A stretch of 64,000 nucleotides of DNA from Stomoxys calcitrans. Lineage: Eukaryota > Arthropoda > Insecta > Diptera > Muscidae. Shown piece after piece: positions 31,354 through 41,276 of this stretch (its first letter is position 1; every line of letters starts with the position of its first letter). The stretch spans positions 184,539,695 through 184,603,694 of the forward strand of contig NC_081553.1 of assembly GCF_963082655.1 (NCBI RefSeq). The letters are read 5' to 3'. The notes under the pieces are model-generated. The model saw nothing but the letters and a program-made list of their open reading frames with translations. It was not told the origin of the DNA and did not search any database. The position numbers and the translations under genes are program-made.

Positions 31354-34300
31354 TCATGTGAATTCAGTGATTATTAATTTTCTATACTTCAGTGCATTTT
31401 TTAAATATTTCACTAAGTTTATCCAATCCAAGGCTCCTCTGCCATCTAGAATATCTATGATTTCTCTGTCAGTTAAACTAATTTTGCCAAAAAATTGCAT
31501 CCGGTATCCTCGCAGTATTGGGCATATTCCTAAGAAATGCTGAATGTTTTCTTTTGCTCGCATATTACATAATGTGCATTCGGTAATTTCATTAGAATTG
31601 GCAGTGTATTGGCTTCCATTGAGGTATATCAAATCGCATCTTGCCTTTAGTATCCAAGTTATATCATCTTCAGTGTAGCGATCGGATATATATTCAGAAC
31701 CCCTAGTGTAGTCTAGGTGTTTATAAATTCTTTCGTTGCTTTGTGTTGCCTTCTGTTCATATTTTGTACGACTGCACGCATTTAGATGGTTAGTGAGCGA
31801 TGTTATTATTCCATTCCAGGTAGTTTCATTGATGCTTGCATCGATTACGTGGATGTCAAACTCATTTAATTCTTTAACCCAGAACAGTTGTTTGTTCAGT
31901 AGAATTTTAGATAGCTGATGCGGTAGTCGATCTCGATTATATTTAAACATAGTTCTGCCCACGTATTTCATATGCAGTTGTAGCGTATATATATGACTAT
32001 TTTCTATGCAGGTTTCAAGAGCGATAGCATAATTTGGGGTGTTTTCGGGTAGCTTCAGAACTCGTTTCAGAAAAAAACGCTGTAGCTTATCTACTTCTTC
32101 AAAATTTCCAAATCCCCAGACTTGTGCGGAGTAGGACTGTATGGATCTGCTAACCGCCAGATATAAATTCCATTTTTGGCTCGAGGAAATATCTTTCTTT
32201 TGAAGAAATGCTTTCCAAGTCATGTTTATTGCACTTTTTGCTTGAGCATTACGACTTTTAACATGCTTTTGGAATTTCATTTGCGGTGTAATTATAACAC
32301 CAAGATAATTATACTCAGAAACAATTTCTATCGCTTCTCCGTGAAAATACCATTTTTCGTGGTCAGATATTCGTCCGCCGTTTCGAAAAATAATTATTTT
32401 GGATTTGTCCATGTTAACCTCCAGATTCCATTTTGCGCAATAGTATTCTAAGTTGGATATCATGTTTTGTAGTACCGTCTTGTCGTCGGCCAGAATTACA
32501 ATGTCGTCCGCATATAGTAATACTCTTATGTTCAGCCATTCTATATTCAAGCCCCCTCCCAGACTATCATGTAGGTCGTTGACGTAAAGTGCAAACAGCA
32601 GTGGAGATAAAAGGCAGCCTTGTTTTACTCCCGAGATGGTATGAAAATAATCCGATAATTCTTCTCCTGTCCATATAGCTGATTGGGTGTTTTGATAGAT
32701 ATTTTCTATTATTGTAACAAATTTATTTGATATGCCCATTTCGTGCAATTTGTAGATAAGTAGGCTTCGGGATATCTTGTCAAATGCGGCTTTGAAGTCC
32801 ACAAAAAATGCGTATACTTTTTCTTTTTTTGCCAGCTTAATGTGAACTATTGACGCTAGGTTGTATATGTTATCTGTAGTTGAGTACTTTTTTCGGAAGC
32901 CTGCCTGATATTCGACTAAAATATTTCTTTCCTCTATCCACAATTGCAGCCTTTCGTTAAGAACTCCCATGAATATTTTTGCTACAGAGTTCATGAATGA
33001 TATTCCACGATAATTTTTCGTCTCATTTACATTGCCCTTTTTGTGAATTGGGAAAATTACCGTTTTGATAAAAGACTCATCCACTATTCCATTAGTATAC
33101 ATTGTGTTGTACACCTGTACTAGTTCCGAAATAAACTCGTCTGTAGCATTAACAAAAAATTCATAAGGAATCCTGTCCTCTCCTGGAGCTTTGTTTAGTT
33201 TAACCTTTTGTAACATTCTCTTTACTTCTTCGACCGTTATTTCCTTGTCTAATAAATGAACTGTGATAAATGAGGGAGCGTACAGAATATTCGACGTTGT
33301 CTGATCTGTATTGAGTAGCTTCATGAAGTAGTCTCTAAAAGATGACGCAGATATATTCGGGCCTATATGAAATTGGTTATTATTAATCTCCCGTACTAAT
33401 TTCCACCATTCTTTACTGTTTTTAATATTGTTGATTTGTTCGCTAATCATGCTGTAATAAGCCTTTTTGCTCGTTACGCATATCATTTTATATATACGTT
33501 GTGCTTGCAGGTATTGTTGTTTATTACATTCATTGCTACTTTTCTTAAATTTCCTCAAGCTTTTAAAGACTTTTTTCCTCGCCCAATGACATCTTTCAGT
33601 ATACCACTTCTCCTTTGGCTTGTAGCTATGATTATCTGTGGTTACAGATGATTTTACTATGATGTCTGTCAGATCCTTAAGGTTGTGAACTTCGTGGGTA
33701 TTCAAGTCATTTTGAAGATTTATGTTCAGCATTGTTTGGTAGTTGTTTTTGTCGTTGTCTTTCCAAGAGAGTTTTGGTAAGAGCTTTAGTCTGTTTGTAA
33801 CAGTTCCGTTTATATTAAATTTCATTTTCAAAGAAATGGGGAGATGGTCAGACCAAATGTTTTCTTCGACAGCAAAATTGTCCACATATTGTAGTAAACT
33901 GGAAGACATAGCACATATGTCATTAACAGACTCGCCAACCGTACTCACAAAAGTAAAGTTGCCATCTTCATCTCCTTTTGTCTGGCCATTTAGTATTACT
34001 AAGTTGTTGTCATTGCAGAACTCCAGATATGTGCGCCCTTTGCTATTAATTTCCTTATCCATCGATTTTCTTATCTTCATGCCTGCAGAGAAAGATTCTC
34101 TAAATAGCGAAACTATTTCTTGTTGACTGCTTCCAATGCGGATATTCATATCACCTATCATTATCACATCTTTGCATGGGTCTTCTTCAATTATTCGTTT
34201 CACTGCAGTAAAATCGTTGGTCCAATTTACACTGCGTAAATACAATGGTAGCATCCAGAATTTAAGTTGGCCTAGCTTTAAATATAATGCTTTTATTCCA

Positions 34301-34656
34301 GAAAACATAACGAATTCATATTGTAGATAGTTTCCCTTGATTGACCGTTTGATAGCTATCATTACCCCACCAATTGCTCTTCCATATCTACTTGCCCTTG
34401 TTGCATATACCCAGTCAATATCGTGATTTGGAAAATATTTCTCTGCTTGTTTAGTGTTTTCGATTGTGAGATGTGTTTCCAATAGAATAATTATATCAAA
34501 ATCATTTAAAAAAGTGAAGAATATTGGGAACATATATTTGTTTGCCAAACCATTTATATTGTAAGATATTATTTTTAGCTCTAAATTACAATTTTTCTGC
34601 TCGACAGTTTGGCTAATCTGATTAGAATTTAATCTTAGTAGTTTTTTGACTGAATC
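31354..34656 (-). CDS. ORF2: EEP endonuclease-reverse transcriptase
   Basis: Nicks target DNA and copies element RNA from the nick. Residue numbers count from the TTG at 34,548. EEP: ISYNINGLANKY just upstream, IILLETHLT at ~18-26, VMIGDMNIRIG near 150, SDHLPISL near 240. RT: LNKAPGEDRIPYEFF near 445, NYRGISFMNSVAKIF near 510, FFVDFKAAFDKI near 575, SGVKQGCLLSPLLFALYVND near 640, YADDIVIL near 680. C-terminus: a CTLCNMRAKENIQHF...CP zinc-type motif near 990. All catalytic boxes are intact over more than 1,060 residues. There is no RNase H. The frame is open back to a stop at 34,657-34,659 with no ATG before the first conserved EEP motif; the first ATG (34,533) lies after it. See the frameshift site. 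Confidence 0.9.
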   Translation of the reverse strand, partial: DSVKKLLRLNSNQISQTVEQKNCNLELKIISYNINGLANKYMFPIFFTFLNDFDIIILLETHLTIENTKQAEKYFPNHDIDWVYATRASRYGRAIGGVMIAIKRSIKGNYLQYEFVMFSGIKALYLKLGQLKFWMLPLYLRSVNWTNDFTAVKRIIEEDPCKDVIMIGDMNIRIGSSQQEIVSLFRESFSAGMKIRKSMDKEINSKGRTYLEFCNDNNLVILNGQTKGDEDGNFTFVSTVGESVNDICAMSSSLLQYVDNFAVEENIWSDHLPISLKMKFNINGTVTNRLKLLPKLSWKDNDKNNYQTMLNINLQNDLNTHEVHNLKDLTDIIVKSSVTTDNHSYKPKEKWYTERCHWARKKVFKSLRKFKKSSNECNKQQYLQAQRIYKMICVTSKKAYYSMISEQINNIKNSKEWWKLVREINNNQFHIGPNISASSFRDYFMKLLNTDQTTSNILYAPSFITVHLLDKEITVEEVKRMLQKVKLNKAPGEDRIPYEFFVNATDEFISELVQVYNTMYTNGIVDESFIKTVIFPIHKKGNVNETKNYRGISFMNSVAKIFMGVLNERLQLWIEERNILVEYQAGFRKKYSTTDNIYNLASIVHIKLAKKEKVYAFFVDFKAAFDKISRSLLIYKLHEMGISNKFVTIIENIYQNTQSAIWTGEELSDYFHTISGVKQGCLLSPLLFALYVNDLHDSLGGGLNIEWLNIRVLLYADDIVILADDKTVLQNMISNLEYYCAKWNLEVNMDKSKIIIFRNGGRISDHEKWYFHGEAIEIVSEYNYLGVIITPQMKFQKHVKSRNAQAKSAINMTWKAFLQKKDISSSQKWNLYLAVSRSIQSYSAQVWGFGNFEEVDKLQRFFLKRVLKLPENTPNYAIALETCIENSHIYTLQLHMKYVGRTMFKYNRDRLPHQLSKILLNKQLFWVKELNEFDIHVIDASINETTWNGIITSLTNHLNACSRTKYEQKATQSNERIYKHLDYTRGSEYISDRYTEDDITWILKARCDLIYLNGSQYTANSNEITECTLCNMRAKENIQHFLGICPILRGYRMQFFGKISLTDREIIDILDGRGALDWINLVKYLKNALKYRKLIITEFT

Positions 34657-35213
34657 TCATCAAAAATTGTGTCAAAGTTGGTTCTGGATAATTCTTCGCC
34701 ATAGAGTTCTTTGAGAACTATTTCAGCATTCCTTTTTCCACACGTTAAAATGTTGTTGTTGTTCCATGTGAACCAATAATCTTTTATTTTCATTTTATCA
34801 TCCCTTACTATTATTTTATGTTTTTTAGATTCCTGGAGAATATCCTTCCGTACTAAAAGCATTGCAACCTTGTTTCGCTGTCTTCTTGGACATAGATCTC
34901 GATCTACATAGATTGAAGTTCCGGATAAAAATCTTGTTTTTTGAAGTACTTCTGATGCAACAGTTTCATTATCGAATTCTACTACCACCGTTTGCACATT
35001 TCCTCGTTCAAATATAGTTTTAGCTGATTTTATGGCTGGTGTTATTTGCAGTTTTTCAGTGCACAGCTTAACAACCGGGTTTATTGCGGGTTTTTCGTTC
35101 ACAATTCCCTTAAAAACAAGTTTTGTATTGCTGACCTGATTCTCTAACCATCTTATGCTACGGTCGTTATTCTCAATTTTATTTTTCAGAAGCTCTAATT
35201 CCATTTTCAACAT
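34635..35213 (-). CDS. ORF1: RNA-binding protein of the 4-kb retrotransposon
   Basis: About 190 residues. A short heptad-like N-terminus (ELELLKNKIENNDRSIRWLE) suggests the end of a coiled coil. It is followed by a region resembling the RRM and C-terminal domains of L1-type ORF1 proteins (KTIFERGNVQTVVVEFDNET; GTSIYVDRDLCPRRQRNKVA; IIVRDDKMKIKDYWFTWN). Such proteins coat element RNA and act as chaperones. The likely element-encoded start is the ATG at 35,204; another in-frame ATG at 35,213 comes from the duplicated target sequence. The coiled coil is short for the family, so the 5' end may be truncated. It ends in SKNY-stop, overlapping ORF2. Confidence 0.8.
   Translation of the reverse strand: MLKMELELLKNKIENNDRSIRWLENQVSNTKLVFKGIVNEKPAINPVVKLCTEKLQITPAIKSAKTIFERGNVQTVVVEFDNETVASEVLQKTRFLSGTSIYVDRDLCPRRQRNKVAMLLVRKDILQESKKHKIIVRDDKMKIKDYWFTWNNNNILTCGKRNAEIVLKELYGEELSRTNFDTIFDEIQSKNY
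34641..34647 (-). promoter_or_regulatory. Candidate -1 ribosomal frameshift site A AAA AAC
   Basis: The ORF1 frame reads TCA AAA AAC TAC TAA. The heptamer A AAA AAC is in the exact X XXY YYZ phase. A -1 slip gives AAA AAA CTA CTA AGA, which is the ORF2 frame and stays open for over 1,000 codons. A small inverted repeat CTAAT CAG ATTAG follows ~16 bases downstream. The phase, the frame and the distance to the ORF1 stop are read directly; use of the site is inferred. Confidence 0.6.
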
Positions 35214-35241
35214 CACCAGTTATGGTGTGCTGCTTATCTAA

Positions 35242-35485
35242 TATTGGGTTGCCCAAAAAGTAATTGCGGATTTTTCATTTAGTCATATAGTTGACAAATT
35301 TTTTCACAGCTTGTCACTCTGTAATTGCATTCTTTCTTCTGTCAGTTATCAGCTATTACTTTTAGCTTGCTTTAGAAAAAAAGGTGTAAAAAAAGTATAT
35401 TTGATTAAAGTTCATTCTAAGTTTTATTAAAAATGCATTTACTTTCGTTTAAAAAATCCGCAATTACTTTTTGGGCAACCCAATA
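35242..35485 (-). mobile_element. Mariner-type MITE, copy 3 (inverted)
   Basis: A 240-bp element between TA sites, in opposite orientation to copies 1 and 2: TTGGGTTGCCCAAAAAGTAA ... TTACTTTTTGGGCAACCCAA. It sits in the family B EEP remnant. Confidence 0.85.
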
Positions 35486-35760
35486 TATTACAAGTTGCCA
35501 TTTGGCGATACAGCTGGCCAGTAGTCCTCTGCATCTTAGGTCTCTTACTAAGGAAGATCCTATCCTCGCAACCTATTACGGTAGTTTTTTTAAAATGCAT
35601 TTACTTTCTTTTAAAAAAATCCGCAATTACTTTTTGGGCAACCCAATATATTACAAGTTGCAATCTGGCGGTTTGGTGGAATTTTGCTGGCCAGTAGTCC
35701 TCTGCATCTAAGGCCTCTTAACTAAGGAAGATCCTATCCTCGCAACCTATTACGGTAGTA
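35429..35760. repeat. Tandem duplication including half a MITE
   Basis: The MITE right end (AAAATGCATTTACTTTCKTT to GGGCAACCCAATATATTACA) plus flank (GGCCAGTAGTCCTCTGCATC, GATCCTATCCTCGCAACCTA) is repeated after ~164 bp, with a few differences. The second copy holds only the terminal ~55 bp of the MITE, so the duplication came after insertion. Confidence 0.8.
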
Positions 35761-35775
35761 TAAATTCAGAAGTCA

Positions 35776-36270
35776 AAGAATGACAAATGTCTAATGAGGA
35801 AACACTAGAGCTCCTCGTTGAAACACATTTACCGGGAAACACTTCAACGGATAATGTGGCTCCAGATTATCACTGATGTTCATTCGTCGGAGATTGTTGG
35901 GGAAATTGTGTTTGAGTCGCAAATCCTTTGGTCTATAAAAGTTTTGAAGGAAGATCCTATCCTCTCAACCTATTACGGTTTATACTTCAGAAGTCAAAGA
36001 ATGACAAATGTCTAAAGAGGAAACACTAGAGCTCCTCGTTGAAACACATTTACCGGGAAACACTTCAACGGATAATGTGGCTCCAGATTATCACTGATGT
36101 GCATTCGTCGGAGGTTGTTGGGGAAATTGTGTTTGAGTCGCAAATCCTTTGGTCTATAAAAGTTTCAACTCTTTTAAATCGCCAGGCCCTGATGATGTAT
36201 CACCGATCGAATAACAAGCTGTGTCTGATAGATCGGCTTACACTGAAGAGATTAGAAAATTGAAATAAAA
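35776..36270 (+). pseudogene. Family B EEP-RT linker, duplicated
   Basis: The segment AATGACAAATGTCTAATGAG through GAAACACTAGAGCTCCTCGT and GGTCTATAAAAGTTT occurs twice, 221 bp apart. It reads EETLELLVETHLPGNTSTDN, the linker before RT in this family. After the second copy the text goes on to FNSFKSPGPDDVSPI, the RT start, and then stops matching. Confidence 0.75.
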
Positions 36271-36274
36271 CATT

Positions 36275-36960
36275 CGCAATAGAGCCGTTGAGTGGAGTGG
36301 ACTTATTTTCATATCGCTCCTCAAAGAAAAATATCCCTATCTCGGAATAGGTACTACCTATTACGAAAAATTTTAAAGCCTTTCTGAAGTAGGCTCAAAA
36401 TGAAGTCCAAAGACCCAATAGCTACGGTGGTGGCGCCAGACTGTAGCATATTGTTCTCCCCTCCTAGAGGTGTAGGTGCCTTAGCACCTGTAGTCGAAAG
36501 TAATGCTTCAAGCGCACAACTAGTAGTCAGACTAATTAATGAGGAAGAGACGGATTAACCAGAGGGATGCACAGTTTGTCCCAAGCCTTTAAGTGAAGGT
36601 GGTGTTTCCGACCCGTATTCAGACAGCGACATTATCAGTGAAACAGTCATCGCAGTTCGTCCCAAGCCTTTAAGTGAAGGTTGAGTTTCCGTCCCGGATT
36701 CACACAGCGATAGTATCAATGAAACAGTCATCGCAGCCCAATCGAGAACTAAGGGCAGCGGAATGATGGTAGAAGTACACGATGGCTTTGCTAACCTCAC
36801 AAGCAAAACGAGAAAGCGATCCAGGGCACGAAGATGGAGACAGAGGAGTATGTAGCGGATGCTGGAAGGTATAGAACTGTCATTCCAAGCACTTCTACTG
36901 AAGCTGAAAAGAGTATCAGATCTCCCGAAGAGCATAATATTGCTAAAATGCTGAAGAAGA
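36275..36960 (+). pseudogene. Family B ORF1, N-terminal region
   Basis: The beginning matches the ORF1 start of the copy at 1,183. It then encodes a Ser/Asp-rich stretch with an internal direct duplication (CCCAAGCCTTTAAGTGAAGG at ~36,582 and ~36,668) reading VRPKPLSEG twice. A basic stretch (KTRKRSRARRWRQRS) follows. ORF1 of such elements encodes a nucleic-acid-binding gag-like protein. Stops are present. The frame runs into the F1 insertion at LKKNK and resumes at 38,546. Confidence 0.65.
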
Positions 36961-38540
36961 ACAAGTAAGAGCGTGCTAAGTTGCCTGGCCGAATCTTATA
37001 TACCCTCCACCATGGTTGGCATTTTATCGAGTTCTTTGTGCGAAATCTCTTTTCAGCCAAACAAAGCTGTCATATAATAATGAATAAGAACTGTTATGCT
37101 ATTGGAGCTATAACAAGTTATAGTTCGATTTGGACCATAAATGTAGGCTGAACATTGTAGAAGTCATTGTGTAAGATTTTAGTTCATTCGGGTAAGAATT
37201 GCGCCTTGTAGAGGCTCAAGAAACAAAATCGGGAGATAGGTTTATATGGGGGCTGTATCAAGCTAATGATCGATTGTACAAAATTTCAGCCAAATCGGAT
37301 GAGAATTGCGCACTCTATTGGCCCAAGAAGTCAAGATCCAAGATCGGTTTATATGACAGCTATACCTGATTATGAACCGATTTAAATCACACTTAATGCA
37401 GTTGTTGGAAGTGATGCCGAAACACCACGTGCAAAATTTCAGTCAAATGGGACGAGATTTGCGCCCTCTAGAGGCTCAAGAAGTCAAGACCCAAGATCGG
37501 TTTATATGGCAGCTATACCCGATTATGAACCAATTTGAATCATACTTGGCACAGTTATTGGAAGTTATAACAAAACACCTCATGCAAAATTTCAGCCAAA
37601 TCGGATGAGAGTTGCGCCCTCCAGAGGCTCAAGAAGTCAAGACCCAAGATCGGTTTATATGGAAGCTATATCAAAACATGAACCGATTTGAACCATACTT
37701 AGCGCAGTTGTTGGAAGTGATACCGAAACACTATATGCAAAATTTCAGTTAAATCGGATGAGAATTGCGCCCTCTAGAGACTTAAGAAATCAAGACCCAA
37801 GATCGGTTTATATGGCAGCTATATTAAAACATGGACCGAATTGAACCATACTTAGCGCAGTTGTTGGAAGTTATAACGAAACACCATGTGCAAAATTTCA
37901 GTCAAATCGGATGAGAATTGCGCCCTCTAGAGGCTCAAGAAGTCAGGATCCAAGATGGGTTTATATGACAGCTTTATCAAAACATGGACCGATGTAAACC
38001 ATACTTAGCGCAGTTGTTGGAAGTGATACCGAAACACCAAGTGCAAAATTTCAGTCAAATCGGACGAGAATTGCGCCCTCTAGAGGCTCTATAAGTCAAG
38101 ACCCAAGATCGGTTTATATGACAGCTATATAAAAACATGAAGCGATTTGAACCATACTTAGCGCGGTTGTTGGAAGTGATACCGAAACACCACGTGCAAA
38201 ATTTCAGTCAAATCAGATGAGAATTGCGCCCTCTAGAGGCTGAAGAAGTCAAGACCCAAGATCGGTTTATATGGCAGCTATATCAAGACATGGACCGATT
38301 TGGCCCATTTACAATACCAACTGACCTACACTACTAAAAAGTATTTCTGCAAAATTTCAAGCGGCTAACTTTACTTTTTCAAAAGTTAGCGTGCTTTCGA
38401 CAGACAGATGGACGGACGGACGGACATGGCTAGATCGACTTAAAATCGACTTAATGGTCTCAGACGCATATTACGAAGTATTACAAACAGAATGACGAAA
38501 TTAGTATACCCCCATCCTATGGTGGAGGGTATAAAAAGAA
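36961..38540 (-). mobile_element. F1 Helitron-like element inserted in family B ORF1
   Basis: Starts ACAAGTAAGAGCGTGCTAAG and CCGAATCTTATATACCCTCC. It has about eight ~152-bp units (CAAGATCGGTTTATATGGCA, GAGAATTGCGCCCTCTAGAG) and ends GACGGACGGACGGACATGGC, ACAGAATGACGAAATTAGTA, GGTGGAGGGTATAAAAA. Both ends are present; no target duplication is seen. Confidence 0.75.
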
Positions 38541-39261
38541 ATCCCCACTTTCAAGTACTCTGAGAAAACCAAGCCAGCTCACCCGCAATGGAGACTCCAG
38601 ACAGTGTCCTGCGGAACATGAGCGAAAGAAGCGCGCACAGCCCCTGAGTCTTCATGGAGGACTGTGACTTTCAAAAGGAGGCCACAGGAAAATGGTCGCT
38701 GAGAATAGTATGGATCCGCCCTCTTACGCCAGAGTGGCAAGGAAGCACAACAAAGAAGAGCTGACTTATGCAGTCATCAATATCGACAGTGCATAGTAGA
38801 GGATTCCAACAGATTATCGGTTCCAAGTGGAGGATCTGGTTAACGTGGGGATTTTCGAACGTGTGGAATTCTGTAGAGGGTCCACCCATACAAATGATGA
38901 GCTGCGAGTATAGAGAAGACATCTTTACACTGCGTTTTGCGTCGGCAAAATGTTTTGATACCTTCAAACAGCTCGTCGGAGATATCCACACTCTCTCGCA
39001 GGGCGCAAAGCTCGGGCTGGTGAGAAATATAGACATACCCCAGGTCACAAAGGCGACGGTCTTCATCAAGGGATGGCACAGTCAATTTGCGATGGAACGC
39101 ATATTGGGATTCTTGGGCAAGCAAAGACCAGTCTTGGTCGCAGAGAAGTGGGAGGTCTTCCACAGGGAGGGGAAGGAGGAGAGTTCGTTCCTCCAACGGC
39201 ACAACTCCTGCTTCTGCTCCGTGTGCCCAGGTTCGAATCCCGGTCGGGCTCTGCCGATATT
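38541..39261 (+). pseudogene. Family B ORF1, C-terminal region
   Basis: Continues the ORF1 after F1. It has a Lys/Arg-rich part (EHERKKRAQP), then a block with STHTNDELRV...EDIFTLRFASAKCFDTFKQL, GAKLGLVRNIDIPQVTKAT and EKWEVFHREGK. This resembles the gag-like ORF1 domain of I/Loa-type elements (DUF4780-like); the assignment is from pattern only. There is one frame change near 38,870. It ends near GGTTCGAATCCCGGTCGGGC, a B-box-like word also seen (decayed) at 40,743. Confidence 0.6.
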
Positions 39262-40505
39262 TTACACCCACCGCCGAAGTATGGGGGTATATTCATTTTG
39301 TCATTCCGTTTGCAACACATCCAAATGTCCATTTCCGACCCTATAAAGTATATATATTCTTAATCAGCGTAAAAATCTAAGACGATCTAGCATTGTCCGT
39401 CCGTGCGTCTGTTGAAATCACGCTACAGTCTTCAAAAATAGAGGTATTGATCTAAAACTTTGCACAGACTCTTTTTTTGTTCATTAGCAGATTACGTTCG
39501 AAGATGGGCTACATCGGACCGATCTGCCGTATGGAGTCACGAATTAAGGCCCATTTCCCTCTACGACTCATAGTTTAGGAGATACATCCATTTTAAGTTT
39601 TCCAAGTGAAATTTCGATTTTTGATGGATTTTTGATGGAGTCACGAATTAGGGCCCATTTCCCTCTACGACACATAGTTTAGGAGATATAGCCATTTTAA
39701 GTCTCCAAGTGAATTTTCGATTTTTAATGGATTTTTGATGGAGTGAAAAATTAAGGCCCATTTCCTTCTACGACACATAGTTTGGGAGATACAGCCATTT
39801 TAAGTTTTCCAAGTGAAATTAAAATTTTTAATTGATTTTGAATGGAGTCACGAATTAAGACCCATTTCCCTCTACGACTCACAGTTTAGGAGATACATCC
39901 ATTTTAAGTTTTCCAAGTGAAATTTCAATTTTTAATGGATTTTTGATGGAGTCACGAATTAAGGCCCATTTCCCTCTACGACGCATAGTTTAGGAAATAC
40001 AGCCATATTAAGTTTGCATAGGGAAATTTCGATTTTTAATGAATTTTTGATGGAGTCACGAATTAAAGCCCATTTCCCTCTACGACGCATAGTTTAGGAG
40101 ATAAGGTTTTGGGCCTACAAAAGGCGCATTTATTGTTCGATATTGCCGAAATTTGGGACAGTGAGTTCTGTTAGGCTCTTCGACATCCTTCTTCGATTTA
40201 GCTCAGATCGGTCCAGATTTGGATATCGCTGCCATATAGACCGATCTCTCGGTTTAAGGTCTTGAGCCCACAAAAGGCGCACTTATTATCCTATTTTGCC
40301 AAAATTTGGCACGGTGAGTTGTGTTAGGACCTTCGACATTCCTCTTCAATTTGTCCCAGATCGGTCGAGATTTCGATATAGCTGCCATATAGACTGATCT
40401 CTCGATTTAAGGTTTTGAGCCCATAAAAAGCGCATTTATTGTCCGAGGTCGCCGAAATTTGGGACAGTGTTAGGCCCGGCCGAACTTAGCTTGTTTACTT
40501 GTTTT
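39262..40505 (+). mobile_element. F2 Helitron-like element with two kinds of array
   Basis: Head: CACCCACCGCCGAAGTATGG, CATTCCGTTTGCAACACATC, TATATATTC, AGCGTAAAAATCTAAGACGA and GTCCGTCCGTGCGTC. Then a 104-bp array (39,534-40,105), then ~2.5 of the usual ~152-bp units. The end is GGCCCGGCCGAACTTAGCTT. Confidence 0.75.
39534..40105. repeat. 104-bp tandem array, six copies
   Basis: GAGTCACGAATTAAGGCCCA recurs at 39,534, 39,638, 39,741, 39,845, 39,949 and 40,053. Each unit also holds CATAGTTTAGGAGATACA, CCATTTTAAGTTTTCCAAGT and ATTTTTAATGGATTTTTGAT. It has no resemblance to the 152-bp unit of the surrounding element. Confidence 0.85.
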
Positions 40506-41276
40506 TCTTTGGAACGCATGCCCTTCATTTTTTACCCTTTTGATCCCAATAAGAAAAATTCAAATTATCATGGTGATCGATTAACGATGACACGTGGCGC
40601 CACGACGACTAAAGTTGGTTATAATGCTTTCTAAGGAATCCAGTTGAGTAGTTGAAGATATTTGTGCATCTTTTGAAAGATATATTGAATGCTTCGAAAT
40701 CTAGACAACGGCAACTACTCTCACTGCTGCTACGAGTGTCTAGGTTCAAATCGCGATCGCGCTCTACCGAATTTTTATGTTCAAGCTTATTTTGCCGATG
40801 GCGAAGATCTGAAGTAATTTCAAACTTTTTTCAAATTCCAAGATCCATTTCATTCATACGAACTAAGTTGACCTTCATTCATATGGAACAAAATAAACTG
40901 ACCTTAATTGATGTTCTGAATATTCAACAATATGGAGCGGTTTCAACTAGTTCCAACTGGTTTCATTCTACATAAATGGATAGTGTCACAAAATATAAAA
41001 ATATAGAATTTTTGAATGCGAAAATTTGCTAAATCCCATTAAGATGTTCGCATATTAATAAGATTTTATATATGTTAAGGGATTATGTATGTTAAATAAA
41101 ATATTTTTGAGATTTTGCAAATTTTTATAATCTTATTAATGTAAATTCCTACTTAACAATTAAAGCGACGTCTTTGCGACAATGAAATGACGTCTTTGCA
41201 TTTAATGGTTAGTTATAATTATCTCTAAAGCAGAGTGCTATACTGATTTAGTTATAATTATAATATGCCTATGTTT
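40506..41276. other. No gene recognised
   Basis: Contains a decayed copy (40,693-40,780) of the B-box-like stretch at 39,205-39,260: CTACTCTCACTGCTGCTACG, AGGTTCAAATCGCGATCGCG. It may be a second SINE scrap. The rest is AT-rich. Confidence 0.4.

Larger units (their letters stand above)
31176..35225 (-). mobile_element. Near-complete CR1/L2-group non-LTR retrotransposon with 16-bp target duplication
   Basis: The element body (31,192-35,209) is bracketed by a perfect 16-bp duplication ACATCACCAGTTATGG (31,176-31,191 and 35,210-35,225). On the minus strand it encodes ORF1 then ORF2 and ends with GAATAAAGATACTACTACTA, that is a polyadenylation-like AATAAA and a short (TAC)n tail. Both frames are intact and the duplication is undamaged, so the insertion is young. 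ORF1 starts within a few bases of the 5' junction, so the 5' UTR (and maybe some ORF1) is probably lost. The clade assignment (CR1/L2/Kiri-like) is by RT style only. Confidence 0.85.

Noticed and set aside
38768..39380. Four overlapping frames of 90-190 codons near 39 kb
   Set aside because: Only the gag-like ORF1 reading has a family pattern; the others are shadows of it.
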